DNA of 64,000 nt from Gordius sp. MW1 (lineage: Eukaryota > Nematomorpha > Gordioida > Gordea > Gordiidae), in the NCBI GenBank assembly GCA_964036665.1, contig OZ038527.1, positions 5,456,001-5,520,000 on the forward strand, given 5' to 3'. Shown piece by piece: positions 10,440 to 22,500 of the stretch. Every line of letters starts with the position of its first letter. The stretch's first letter is position 1. Under the pieces are notes generated by a model, which was not told the origin of the DNA, did no database searches, and worked only from the letters and a program-made list of their open reading frames with translations. The translations under genes and the position numbers were made by a program.

Positions 10440-11095
10440 TTTTTGACTCTTATGATTGTTCTTGTTACTATCATTGATAATAAGACTTTTTGGCCGTCCA
10501 CTGGCTGCTGACCAATGAAAAAAATGACCATTGGCCAAAATGTGAATCCGAGTTTATTTTTTCATTTTTTTTTGACTATTATGATTGTTCCTATTACTAC
10601 CATTGCTATTATGCCTTTTTGGCCGTCCGTTGGCTGCTGACCAATGGAAAAAAATCACCATTGGCCAAAATGTGATTCGAAATTTTTTTTTTTTTTTTTG
10701 ACTATTATGAATTTATATCCACTTTTACCGTGTCCTGGCTGCTGACCAATGGAAAAAATGACCATTGGCCAAAATGTAATTCGAAAAATTTTTTAGTTTT
10801 TTTTTGACTATTATGAATTTATATCCACTTTTACCGTGTCCTGGCTGCTGACCAATGGAAAAAAATGACCATTGGCCAAAATGTGATTCGAAAATTTTTT
10901 TTAGTTTTTTTTGACTATTATAAGTTTATATCCACTTTTACCGTGTCCTGGCTGCTGACCAATGGAAAAAAATGACCATTGGCCAAAATGTGATTCGAAA
11001 TTTTTTGTTTTTTGTTTTTTTTGACTTATGAATTTATATCCACTTTTACCGTGTCCTGGCTGCTTACCAATGAAAAAAATGACCATTGGCCAAAT
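10440..11095 (+). repeat. ~120-bp minisatellite of HINE copy 1
   Basis: About six units. Each contains TGGCTGCTGACCAATG, an A-run, then GACCATTGGCCAAAATGTG and a T-run followed by TTTGACTATTATGA. The CCAATG...CATTGG words make each unit a potential hairpin. Two unit subtypes exist: early units carry TTGTTCCTGTTACTACC-type text, later units carry TTTATATCCACTTTTACCG. Confidence 0.8.
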
Positions 11096-11824
11096 TTTAT
11101 ATATAACATAAAAATTTATTATAGATGGTCTAACAGACAGCCAACTATGTAATATATATTTTTAACCTTATAAATGCATATATATTTTTTTATTGGGTTA
11201 ATATATTTCATTTAATTAGATTGTGATTTCATAGAAAACTTAAAAAGTAATATTTAAAAAAATAATATAGGTATTAGATTCTAATTTAGGATAAAATATA
11301 TCGATAGAAACTAACACAAAATTCGAAACCTCCTTCAAAGGTATAATCATAGCCCGTTATTTCTAATTAAATTGAATCTACTATTAAACTCAAACACGAA
11401 TTGTACTTTATTAGATGGCGCGCGTAAGTTTATATAATTAGTAAAATTTTTGTACGTGTCATAGATATTACACCGCACGTGTGTCAGGGAAATGTCCGAT
11501 ATTTTTAAAATGAAAAGGTATTTTAGGAATCTGAAAAGGTTATTTTACCCCCGGCCGCCCTGGGCACCTACGGGTAAAGTTTCGAGCGAATCGGGCTGGT
11601 AGTTTAAGAATTTAGCCCTTTTTTAAAACTAAAAAAAAACTTTTTTTTTAATTTTTTTTTTACATTAAATTAATATTTTGTTTTTGTTAATACCATTGAT
11701 AATATAACTTTTTGACCGTCCGCTGGCTACTGACCGACGAAATATATTGATTTTCTAAACATAAAACACAACTTTATTATTTCATTAGCTATATAAATAA
11801 CATAATAACTTCTACTATTTTAAA

Positions 11825-11896
11825 GCCAGCATGGTATAGTGGTTATAGCGCCGGCTTGTGAACTGGAGGTGTGGGGTTCAAGTCAGGGAGAGGACA
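11825..11896 (+). other. tRNA-His-like module inside HINE copy 1
   Basis: TGGTATAGTGGTTA matches the A box and GGGGTTCAAGTC the B box of a Pol III tRNA promoter. The anticodon loop TTGTGAA gives GTG (His). The anticodon stem closes, but the acceptor and T stems do not pair properly, so it is not a working tRNA. It occurs at the same relative place in copies 2 (21973-22043) and 3 (31563-31633), so it is part of the element rather than a separate insertion. Confidence 0.6.
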
Positions 11897-12956
11897 AATT
11901 TTTTTTTTAAATTTTTTTAAATTAAATTAATATTTGTTCATGTTAATACCAATGATAATATGAATTTTTGACCGTCCGCTGGCTACTGACCAATAAAAAA
12001 ATGACCATTGGCCAAATAAATCGAAATTTTTTTTCGTTTTTGAATTGGTTAACATTGATAATTACCCTATGTCCTCCCCTACAAGGGCCTATAACTAATT
12101 AACTAATTATTTTGCATCTAATACCCCCTATAGGCATTCTCGCCCCTTCCCACCTTTCTCGCCCATAAATTGCATAGCAAATATGCTAAGTTTATACGGA
12201 GTATAGAAGAGTTCCCCCTTCCCTTCCCCTACTCCCCTTCCCTTCTCCCCCTTCCCACGAGGGCCGAAGGCCCGAGTTTTTTTAATAAGTATCGAAATTT
12301 ATAATTTAAGATCATTCATTTTAATTAAAATTCCTTCTGTTTTTTAAAGTCTGATTGTTTCAATTTGGGCGCAAATTTAAATTTGACTCGTGTAATATAA
12401 AATATATCAACAAAATAAGATTTTTAACTTGTATTTAAATAGTGTGAAGTTGTAGTTCATTATTAATTTAACCCGACAGGTACCACTAACGGTTAGACCG
12501 AATTAATTTATATAAAAATTTTTTTGGGGCATCTCAATATGCTCTAGATGACTAAACAATTTAAAAATTATGGAAAAATTGTCTAGTTCCGGAAATAAAG
12601 GGGTGTCACCTAAAGGTTACACTGGGAGGCATAAAAATAGGCTAATTTTAAAATTTTATTAAATGACCAAGATAAGTGAAAAAAAAATTAGTTAATTATA
12701 TTGGAATGATGATCATAAATGTGAGGTCGGATATTTCAATAAGGGCATAAAATTCTGGTTGCCTAGCTGCATACAGAGCAGAGCCGTTGAGTTCACCTTC
12801 GTCGTTGATAACCGTCTATCACGTCTCTGACCTTGGGAAAGCTAAGATATTGAGTTAACTTAGGAAGTCGGCCGTATTTTTAACAATAATTTCGGACAAT
12901 TGATCTTTAAAAACTGCAGAGTTTAATGATTTTGTTTAGACCATAGAGCTGGCAGG

Positions 12957-13109
12957 CATGGGCGTAGTCAGCATTGGAATTAGAGAGGGACAATAATAAT
13001 TTAAGGACGGCATGATCAATTTTTAAAATTTTAGCCATAATTTTGATAAATCAAAACAAATTTTTGGATTCAGAGGGGGGCTGCCGCCTCTTCTTGCCCT
13101 ACGTCCATG
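12957..13109. mobile_element. MITE family 1 copy, TSD CTGGCAGG
   Basis: Terminus CATGGGCGTAGTC at the left and ACGTCCATG at the right, with a perfect 8-bp duplication CTGGCAGG (12949-12956 and 13110-13117). Internal text TTAGCCATAATTTTGATAAA is the family core. The 8-bp TSD indicates the hAT superfamily. Confidence 0.85.
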
Positions 13110-13981
13110 CTGGCAGGCATTGTAGTAAGCGACATCTAATCCAAATAATAGGAAGCACCAATTTTTGCCCCGAAAAGATACTTTTGTGGCATCAAAATTT
13201 AATCCGAGCATTTTACACCGCCCATAAAATTATTACGTGACTTTGGGCATTGAAAAGTATTTTACTGGACTTTTAAAGAGGCGTGATTCTACTACAGGTA
13301 ATAGGTTTAACAATTAAACCTCGTTATGATTAGCGTGCCTACGTACTGCCATGACGTAGAAATATTCCTTTGCGGAATAAACTTTTTTTTAGGAATTCTA
13401 TATCAATCAATAGGCATTTGAAACGATTTAAACGCACTGTTTTCGTAGCTCCAAAATTCACTTTTGAAAGATAATTTAATAATTAAGCTATTATAAAGGT
13501 ATTTTCAGAATATACATTAAGAGTGACAAAATTGAAAGGCAGTTAAGTCATTTATGACAGCTCCCTAATCCTCTTTCATTTTGCTTGACAACGCTAACAT
13601 GGCCTCTTGGTACTGTTCCAAGTTAACAAAATAGCCGGTGTTGGGGACCTAACACTAAATCTTAAAGCGAAATCTAAAAGGCTTACCTTTTATAAATTTC
13701 TTTGCTGTATGATGTCCATAAAAGGCACCATGGATTTATTTATTGAAATGGGTTACACTATTTAGTTGAACCTATCATTTAAAATATCCAGAAACTCAAA
13801 CCTTGGAAAATTTGTGTGTTGTTTAGAGTTGACTGATTATGTCTTAAACCGATTTCTACGCATACCATTAAATATTATTTAATTGAAGAATAGGACTTCT
13901 TACATTTGCAAAACATTTAGACATTCTTGAGACAGTTAAAAAAAATAATATAGAATTTAAATCTCTCGTTATTTTTAAATT

Positions 13982-14179
13982 ATTGGTGTGTGTTTTTTGC
14001 ATATAAATTAAAGATCTAAAGCAAAATGATCAAACTTTTATATTATTTGAATGGGGGTAACGACAGTCATAATTCTATTTATTGGTGTGTGTTTTTTGCA
14101 TATAAATTAAAGATCTAAAGCAAAATAATCAAACTTTTATATTATTTGAATGGGGGTAACGACAGTCATAATTCTATTT
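13982..14179 (+). repeat. 99-bp tandem duplication
   Basis: Two nearly identical units begin at 13982 and 14081 with ATTGGTGTGTGTTTTTTGCA and end with GACAGTCATAATTCTATTT. They differ at about one base, so the duplication is recent. Confidence 0.9.
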
Positions 14180-14752
14180 TCGATCTCTTTTACCTTTTTA
14201 TAAGGGCGGACTTATTGCTAGAAACCTGAAAATGGGACCAAGTTTTAAAATAAAAAGTCCACCATCTACGATTAAAATCATGGGTAAATTTTATAAAATA
14301 AAAATGAATAATAGAAATGTAGACCTCTATCTAAAGCCGCTTTAAAATTATCAAATGTAAGTAAATTTAGTCGTATTTGACATAATAGGAGGTAGGAGAC
14401 CTGCAAGGCCCGGCCCGCGGGCCGGGATTTAGGTTTAAAAAAATAACCGGGCCTGGACGGGCCGTTCAATTCCCTAACGGGCTCGGGCCGGGCCTAGATT
14501 CAACTGAGGCCCGCTAAAAGCCCGTTGCAAAATAGTTTAATTTTTTATTGATACTAGAAATATAAAATAAAAACAAAGATGTGTTAAACTTTTTTTTATT
14601 ATTTTTTAATTGATTTTTGTCTAATTGACAATCAAAATACATTTAAATTTCCTTCTTTATTCATTCATTTACAAAAATACCACGCAATTCAAATAGATAA
14701 GTTTTCATTAGCTACTATATACAGGAATAAACTAAATCATCCTTGTAGTTAC

Positions 14753-15069
14753 AAACTTAAGAGTAAGTTAATAAAATTTCAAGATTAATATTTTGAATAT
14801 TCTCATTATAAAACAAAACTTTGTTATATAAATATTTGAGATTTTCACTCTATAACAAAATTTTATATTTTAATTAAATAATTATTTTAGAAATAGTACA
14901 TAACATATCATTCTAGTCAGAAACTTAAGAATAAGTTAATAAAATTTCAAGATTAATATTTTGAATATTCTCATTATAAAACTTTGTTATATAACTATTT
15001 GAGATTTTCACTCTATAACAAAATTTTATATTTTAATTGAATAATTTTTTTAGAAATAGTACATAAAAT
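14753..15069 (+). repeat. ~168-bp tandem duplication upstream of the hAT transposase
   Basis: AAACTTAAGA(G/A)TAAGTTAAT starts units at 14753 and 14921. The second unit lacks a few bases (one ACAAA). It lies inside the hAT element, just before its putative first codon at 15076. Confidence 0.85.
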
Positions 15070-15075
15070 ATTAGC

Positions 15076-17165
15076 ATGTCTGAAGAATTAATAATGGCTG
15101 ACAAAATAACTTTAAATAATCTCAAAATAAAATTAAACCATTACTTGAAGAGTGAAGTGTGAAAAGAGTTTGATATACTACTGGATGAACACAGTGGCGT
15201 AAATAAGGGGGGGGGGGGGGGGGGGGGGACGGGAAATTAACCCCTTGGAAAAAATTAAAAAAAAATTTTTTATAGCTTCTCAACGCTGAGGAGGCTAAAA
15301 ACTTACATTAGAAATACCATGTCTAAGAATAGATTAAATGGATTGGCTTTATTGACAATTCATCGAAAGTTAGCTCCTATTCCCGTTGAAGTTCTTAAAA
15401 TTTTTTAAATTTCCCCCCCCCCTTGAGAAAATCCTGGCTACGCGCCTGGATGAAAATGACAACCAACTACTATTTGCATCTGCAAAACTTGCAAAAAGTA
15501 ATCCTACAAACCATCTGATGGAACATCCCATCTTAAAAGACATAAATGTGCTAGCACTTAATCAAAGTCTGGAACGATGGATCAATTTGTTACAGTGATA
15601 GATACAAAAAAAGCAAAACTCCTAAAGACCAAATTAATAGATGAGGCAATTAAATTTTGTGCCAAAGATTTAATACCCTTTGAAGCTTTAGCCAAAGAAG
15701 GATTTAAAATTTTTGCCAATTTCTGATGGATAGTGTTTCAATGTTGGACAAGTGAAGATAGAGGACATAAGGCCTCATTTAACTACTGTAGCCAGGCATA
15801 TCAAGCAGTCTGCCATTGCTGTAAGAAAGCCAATTTTACCAGAAGTAATATCATATGTGGAAAGGGAGTTGTGTTTGGCAACCACAGACATGTGGACAGA
15901 TGACTATACCAAGAATTCTTATATAACATTAAGTATACACTACATTAATGATAAACTTGTTAAAAGGATATTGTTCACAGCATAATTCCCACATGAAAAA
16001 AAAATGCAGAAAATATAAAAAGTGAAATCCTAAATAAATTAACATCATTCGGATTATCTCTAAATGATATTTTTTAAAATTTTGTTTCAGATCAAGGGGG
16101 CAATATCATAAAAGCTCTACGAAATAGACGACTGGATAAGGCTCACCAGATAAATAATATCATTAAAGGAGCTTTTAATGATTTTTTTGGGGAAATGCTT
16201 CAGATGTATTGAACATGATAAATGACACTAAAACTCTAGTACGGTACTTTAAACAAAGTGGCTTAAATAGAAATCTAAGCCATTGTTTATATCAAGATGT
16301 AGCTGTTAGGTGGAATTCTAAATGAATCTTTTGGAAAGTGTTAATAATATGTTAGATGAAATTGAAGAGATTTTAACAAAAAGGAATGAAACCTTTATGT
16401 TGTATTATATAAACAAACCTTTGCTAAAATCCACTAGAGTTATTGAGGCCATTTAAAGAAGCAAGTAGACAATTAGAGGCGGACTCAAAACCCACTATGC
16501 TTTATGTATTTTTATGGAAATTGAAATTAATTAATATGATGGAAAATAATGGATTTTCGGACAATCAAATTAGAAATATCAAAAATAAAATGAAAGAATT
16601 GATTAATCAAAAATATACCATCCATTCCTTGCATAGAATGGCTACGGCGCTTCACCTTAAATTTAAACACATGAAAATGGCTACTACTCAAGAGAAAGAA
16701 AGACTTATGAATAAATAAAGTCTTAAAGATCGCGATAATTTTACTCAATCAGTTAATTCTTCCGAGAATTAAGAAAATGACAAATGTATGTCTCAAGGTA
16801 AGATTTTAAATTTTAAGACAAAATTTAGTAATATTTTTGCTAAAAAATCTAAATGCGTATTTTCGGAATGGGAGGATAATGAAAGCATATCTTCATCAAC
16901 AAATGAACTTAATCAATATCTTGAGGAATAAGTAGATCCTGAATTTTGAGCTTATAAAGTGGTGGAAAGCCAAAGAAGCGAAGTAAATGCTATTAATATC
17001 AATTCAACCTTAAATTAGGAATCCAAAACTATCTCATTTGGCATATGAAGTTTTATGTATTCCTGCCACAAGTGCCACTAGTGAAAGAAATTTTCAACTG
17101 CAGGTCGATTGATTGAAGAAAGAAGAACTCACTTGAGAGGAAATAATTGTTGATTTATTATTTTT
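15076..17165 (+). pseudogene. hAT transposase pseudogene
   Basis: Reads in pieces across several frames: MSEELIMADK at 15076; LDENDNQLLFASAKLAK after the MITE insertion; TTDMWTDDY near 15890 with the first catalytic Asp region of the RNase H-like fold; VSDQGGNIIKAL near 16090 with the second; a WNSK motif near 16310; and HLAYEVLCIPATSATSERNF near 17035, the start of the C-terminal hAT dimerisation block. The frame then slips by one base in a T-run before AGRLIEERRTHLRGNN. Multiple stops, frameshifts and the 257-bp MITE at 15192 make it inactive. Confidence 0.8.
15192..15448. mobile_element. MITE family 2 copy inside the hAT transposase
   Basis: Terminus CAGTGGCGTA at the left, TCCTGGCTACGCGCCTG at the right. 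Flanks GATGAACA (15184-15191) and GATGAAAA (15449-15456) match at 7 of 8. Removing the element restores the host reading ILLDENDNQ across the site. A long G-run follows the left terminus. Confidence 0.75.
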
Positions 17166-18167
17166 ACATGATTATTATTAATATTTGTAATATATAGATA
17201 TATTGATTAAATATTTTAATAAAAAAAATTAAAATCCAACAGAAATTAGCATACTAAATACGGGGCCCGGGCCGGGCTTTGCAACTAATTAGCGGGCCGG
17301 GCCCGGGCTTTTTAATATTAATAACGGGCGGGCCGACTGGCCTAAACAGGCCCGTTGCAGGTCTCTATTATAAGGTACATTTTTATCTATAAATATCAGG
17401 TATCCGCCATTTTCCTCATCAAAAAGTCAGAGAAAATCAAAAATATTGTTTTAGCAATACATTTTATAGATTATAAACGCAAAATTTTTGCTATTCTACC
17501 ACCCCCTTTATATTAAGTGATTTTACAAAGAAAAATAAAAAAAAATCATTAATGGATTCATAGTCTTATAATTAAATCATTAAAAGGGTTGCGCTAGGCA
17601 CATGAGCTCTGCCCAGTGTAACCTTTAAGTGACGTTCAACTTCAAGGCAAATTTTAAAGTCTTTAAAGTACTCATAAAAATTTTAAAATACTATCAAAAT
17701 GTTGGAAAAATTACACAGATTATAAATATGTAAATAAAGTTGCAAAAACTTATTGCTGAGTGTACATAAATATTAAATATAAGAAGGCAGGTCGGAATTG
17801 CGTTTTTTACTTTTATTGAATGAGTATAATTCAAGAACCAATGAAGAAGAATAAGATTGTATCAGATGATTTATCCTAATCCAATCTTTCAAATTTAATT
17901 TAAAAAATATTTTTAACTTTAGTAGTTTTTGAGAAAAGTGGCTCTAAAGTTGCGTCACCTAAAGGTTACACTGGTACCTGTCGTGTCGGGTTTAAACTAC
18001 ATAAGTATATATATTCATAAAACAAATAAGATTATGTTTACATTTATTAAATGATTTATTTGCAAAACTCTATATTTCAAATCATTAGAATAAATTTAGT
18101 AATCAAAATCTTGGAATCAATTATTTTCATAAATCGCACTTTAATTTGTCGATTAAATTTTCACCCT

Positions 18168-18327
18168 CATGGGAGTAGCCAGGAAATTAAAATTATAGGG
18201 GGGGGGGGGGCAATAATGATTAAGGGACCATTTTGAATTTTAGCCATGATTTGATAAAATATCTAAGATTTTTTGGATTTAGCGGGGGCCATCCGCCCGT
18301 CCCTGCCACCCCCTGGCTACGCCCATG
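18168..18327. mobile_element. MITE family 1 copy
   Basis: CATGGGAGTAGCCAGG at the left and CCTGGCTACGCCCATG at the right, with the family core (TTTTAGCCATGATTTGATAAA). No clear target duplication. Confidence 0.75.
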
Positions 18328-18410
18328 CACCCGCAATTTTTCTTCCTCTCGCGTTGGATACCAAAATATGAAACACGTTCGAAAGGGATTCGGTTAAAAT
18401 TTTTTCTTTC

Positions 18411-18537
18411 GGGCCGGGTAGGGTTGAAAATTTTAAAATGCATTCGGGTCGGGTTCGGGCTGAAATTTTTAAAGATTTCGGGTCGGGTTCGGGCTGAAAG
18501 ATTTAAAATGCTTTCGGGTCGGGTTCGGGTTGAAAAA
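18411..18537 (+). repeat. Tandem GGGTCGGGTTCGGG-type repeat
   Basis: About four units of ~35 bp, each with TTCGGGTCGGGTTCGGG and a TTTAAA spacer. The same motif appears at 10014-10095 (ACCCGACCCGATATCGGG). It resembles the GC-rich subterminal arrays of the hAT elements here, but no termini were identified. Confidence 0.6.
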
Positions 18538-18679
18538 AGTGACTTTGCAGTTCTCTAAGATGATTTGTCCTAATCCAATCTTCAAATTTAATTTAAAAAT
18601 GTTTTTATATTCGGTAGTTTTTGAGAAAAGTGGGTTTAAAGTTGCGTTACCTATAGGTTACATTGGTACCTGTACGGTT

Positions 18680-19496
18680 AATTTTTTAGTTATAGGTATT
18701 TTCCAAAATTTAATAAGAGTTTGTATAATTTTTTCCATGCAACGATGTTGTGTGGGTCACTAAGGATAGTGTTAAGCAAGTTTATTAGAAATTTTTGCAA
18801 ACAAGGTCATGCTTTCCTTGTAATACTAAAGATTGTTGGGGTAAAGCCTATACTACAACCTTAATCCATGTCGAATTCAGAAGCTGACCCTAAAACATTA
18901 TTGGGGTAGTTGGAAATGCATTAGAGATAGGGCTTATGTCAATAATACCATTATGTTTTGCTACTGCTGTAAAATGACATACTGATGTTGAATTAGTTTA
19001 TGTTTGTTTAAGAGAAAATTATAACAGGAGGCATTGTTAAACAAATATCCTTAAAAAACACAGTTTACACCTAATATGTTTAGGCTTCATCTATCTAAAC
19101 CTGTGTTTTAACACGGACGTTTTTATTCATTTAACAATTTTTTACGATTTATTGCATTCATACTATAGCAGCGATTTCTTAATTTTAAGAAGTTAATTCC
19201 ACTCAATTTTATTGGCAAAAATATATGCTGCGAGTATATTGCAGTAATTTTAAAAAATTAAATTTTCGTGTTTAATGTGTAATTAACTAAACTGTTTGGT
19301 TTACAAGGTCCGATAAAACAACGTTAAAAACCTAACTTGAACATATAACGATTATGCAGAATTAGACCTAGTTTATTAAACTATATATAATTTCAAATAT
19401 TCGCTTATGCAAATTATAAACAATAATAAATAACCAATTTTTTCATAGTAAATTTAATGAAGTTTGAACTAAATTTTTAAATTATCATCACACTTA
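18680..19496. other. Non-coding stretch 3' of COG8
   Basis: AT-rich. No open frame with supporting features, no inverted termini. It includes the COG8 3' untranslated region on the minus strand; the polyadenylation site is not determined. Confidence 0.5.
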
Positions 19497-19565
19497 TCAG
19501 AGAACCTTGACAGTGTGGGGCAGATCGGCTAATACCTTTTTAACGTTTTCTTCAACGCCCGGGAT
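19497..19565 (-). CDS. COG8: COG8 exon 11 (terminal)
   Basis: Encodes 22 residues (IPGVEENVKKVLADL...) and a TGA at 19499-19497. Preceded by acceptor TTTTAATGTAG. Enters in phase 0, matching exon 10. The charged, weakly conserved end is expected for the family. Confidence 0.7.
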   Translation of the reverse strand: MPGVEENVKKVLADLPHTVKVL

Positions 19566-22500
19566 CTACATTAAAATATACAAGCTATGGAAAAAGAATA
19601 ATCCCTTATTTTAACTTTAACATAATTTTGCTTTATTTAATTAATCATTTTTATGATACTTTCCTAATTTGATTTAAAAAAAAACCCAAAAACATTTTGA
19701 AAAATTGGTGCATACCATTGGACAGGGATTTAATGCAGAGATGCCTAAAGCCTGTTCCAATGCTGTCTGCGGAAACAAACTTTCCAGGTATCGAAATATG
19801 GTGGGAACTAATTGCTCGATAAATGCTTTCGACAATTCACCCAACAAATCACCCTTTTCTTTCACATTCAGTCGCGCGTTTTCCTTGCTGCGTGAGAAGA
19901 AAACGTTCGGCTTAGAGATTAATACAAAGTCTAAAAATAAATTTAATATTATCTTGATATCGGAGGCCCCGATCCCATGAATATACTTCATTGCAAAAAA
20001 TTAGTCAACTCTTGTGAGTAAATAAGCTATTAATTCTCTTCTCAGTCGATTTGTTTTTATCACTACGTTCTTTCGGTCAACCCCACATCGTATTTTTAGC
20101 TTCAGGATTAAATTGTCATTTGGATGAGGTTATAAATAACTACAACTTAGTAATTAATCGAGCACATTAAATTATTTATTCAAAATATAGTGGTTTGACT
20201 TTATTTCAATAGTCAAAACATTGTCTCTTAAGGTCGAAATTGGGACCAACCTGACCAGCGGAGCATAAAGTTTTTCTGAGTCGCATTAATAGACCAAACA
20301 CTTTTTGGTCAAACCCTTCCTATATTTATATTTAGTCGACTAAAACCGAATGTCGACTAGTGGTGAGAAAAAGTTAGGCGTGAGTCAACCTGAGGCTGGG
20401 TTAGAGGTTCCTTGAAAAAAAAAGACCCTAATTAAGTTTTAACGGTATATAAACAAAATAATTACCTTAGGTGAATTAAATTAACCTAAAGATTTAGGTT
20501 ATGTACAAGGTGTTTGAAAAGGGTGTAAGCAATGAGAGAGTTTACAAACCTGACATATTGGTTGAGCGCATGGGCGCATGCCTTAATAACTCGCCGGGTA
20601 GCGTCCAAGCAAAAGGGGTACAAAGCTATGGGTCGACCACAATCGGCATCCAAGCTATTGTATATTTTGGCAAAATCGTTGTGCGTCGACAGTAGGACGG
20701 GGAAGCGGGATAGGTGCTTTCGAGCGGTACTCGTAAAGTCATAATTTTCGGCCTCCTCAGAGGTTGAGGGATGCTTAGAGGAGCTAGAGGCCCCGTATTT
20801 TTCCAAATTGCACCCGAACCTAACGTTAGTTAACAGTTCGCCTTTCAGTTAATGGTTTATTGTGAGAGAATACATAAACTAAATGAATATTTGTTTTATA
20901 ATGGATAAAATGGCGTTGCAATTCCTACACATGTGTCTATGCTTGAATACGTTTTAAATGATAAAGTTTGCATTCAATCATTTTCTTATTCTAAAACATT
21001 CAATTTCCAACTTTAATATCAATGCACAGTAACGACCAATGTCCTAAAAAGTTTCTCAGTCACCTTGATTTATAAATTTTAAACTATTTGTGGTAATAAG
21101 TATTTTATCATCGTTTGTTCAAAGCTAACTAAGGGTGCTAACTTGGATAAAACGACCAGGACGGCTCATTAGAAGTTACCTTAAGTCTTCTAAATTTCTG
21201 TAAAACTAAGAAATAACAATCAAAATCCTTAGTCAGACCGTGCAACTTAAACCAACCTATCGAAAAAAATATACAAATAAACATGATAAGCTACTACGAT
21301 ACTTTGTGGGGATGTCGGAAAAGAGTTTATCCAACGATTTTTCCATGTAAAACACCAGCTTTTGGTCGAGTAAGGGCTTGATGTCGGCCCTCACCCGGCT
21401 TAGAGAAGAGCCTAGGTAGGCGAATTGATCACTCAAACTCTTTAGAACGCCGCCTAAATCCTCGATTCGTTCCATCAAACCCGATATCAGGTCAAAAAGT
21501 CCCGTTAACTAAGCGAACATTTCAAATTATATAATTTTTAACAACTTCAAAACTAAGTTTATATCGATCAATAAAACATAAAACTCGGGCCTTCGGCCCT
21601 CGTGGGAAGGGGGAGAAGGGAAGGGGAGTAGGGGAAGGGAAGAGGGGAAGGGGGAACTCTTCTATACTCCGTATAAACGTAGCATATTTGCTATGCAATT
21701 TATGGGCGAGAAAGGTGGGAAGGGGCGAGAATGCCTATAGGGGGTATTAGATGCAAAATAATTAGTTAATTAGTTATAGGCCCTTGTAGGGGAGGACATA
21801 GGGTAATTATCAATGTTAACCAATTCAAAAACGAAAAAAAATTTCGATTTATTTGGCCAATGGTCATTTTTTTATTGGTCAGTAGCCAGCGGACGGTCAA
21901 AAATTCATATTATCATTGGTATTAACATGAACAAATATTAATTTAATTTAAAAAAATTTAAAAAAAAAATTTGTCCCCTCCCTGAATTGAACCCCACACC
22001 TCCAGTTAACAAGCCGGCGATATAACCACTATACCATGCCGGCTTTAAAATAGTAGAAGTTATTATGTTATTTATATAGATAATGAAATAATAAAGTTGT
22101 GTTTTATATTTAGAAAATCAATATATTTCGTCGGTCAGTAGCCAGCGGACGGTCAAAAAGTCATATTATCAATTGTATTAACAAAAACAAAATATTAATT
22201 TAATGTAAAAAAAAAAATTAAAAAAAAAAGTTTTTTTTAGTTTTGAAAAAGGGCTAAATTCTTAAACTACCAGCCCGATTCGCTCGAAACTTTACCCGTA
22301 GGTGCCCAGGGCGGCCGGGGGTAAAATAACCTTTTCAGATTCTTAAAATACCTTTTCATTTTAAAAATATCGGACATTTCCCTGCCACACGTGCGGTGTA
22401 ATATCTATGACACGTAGAAAAATTTTACTAATTATATAAACTTACGCGCGCCATCTAATAAAGTACAATTCGTGTTTGAGTTTAATAGTAGATTCAATTT

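Larger units (their letters stand above)
10163..12278 (+). mobile_element. HINE-like (Helentron-associated) element, copy 1
   Basis: The 5' subterminal repeat TTGCTATGCAATTTATGGGC (about 10167-10186) is inverted near the 3' end (12161-12181). The 3' terminus is a compact GC hairpin, GAGGGCCGAAGGCCC (12260-12274), followed by a T-run. In between lie a ~120-bp minisatellite (10440-11095), a non-coding middle and a tRNA-like module. Subterminal inverted repeats, central tandem repeats, a 3' hairpin and no long terminal duplication are the described layout of Helentron-associated interspersed elements. No Rep/helicase ORF is present. Other copies lie at 21581-23985 (-), 31170-34458 (-) and 63041 onward (+). 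Confidence 0.65.
14393..17367 (+). mobile_element. Degenerate autonomous hAT transposon
   Basis: The left end TAGGAGACCTGCAA and right end TTGCAGGTCTCTA are inverted. Both are followed inward by GC-rich arrays of GGGCCGGGC words (14407-14530; 17262-17355). The body carries a broken hAT transposase gene. No clean 8-bp target duplication is visible (ATAGGAGG against TTATAAGG), so the exact ends are approximate. Confidence 0.7.
17863..18673 (+). repeat. ~118-bp diverged direct repeats
   Basis: Copies at 17863-17981 and 18558-18673, each beginning AGATGATTT and ending GGTACCTGT. A related GTCACCTAAAGGTTACACTGG block occurs at 12606 and, inverted, at 17612-17635. This is an unclassified dispersed repeat family. 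Confidence 0.6.

Noticed and set aside
11825..11896. Functional tRNA-His gene
   Set aside because: The anticodon loop fits, but acceptor and T stems do not pair and the copies sit inside a transposable element.
14393..17367. 8-bp TSD for the hAT relic
   Set aside because: ATAGGAGG and TTATAAGG share only about half their bases; not convincing.
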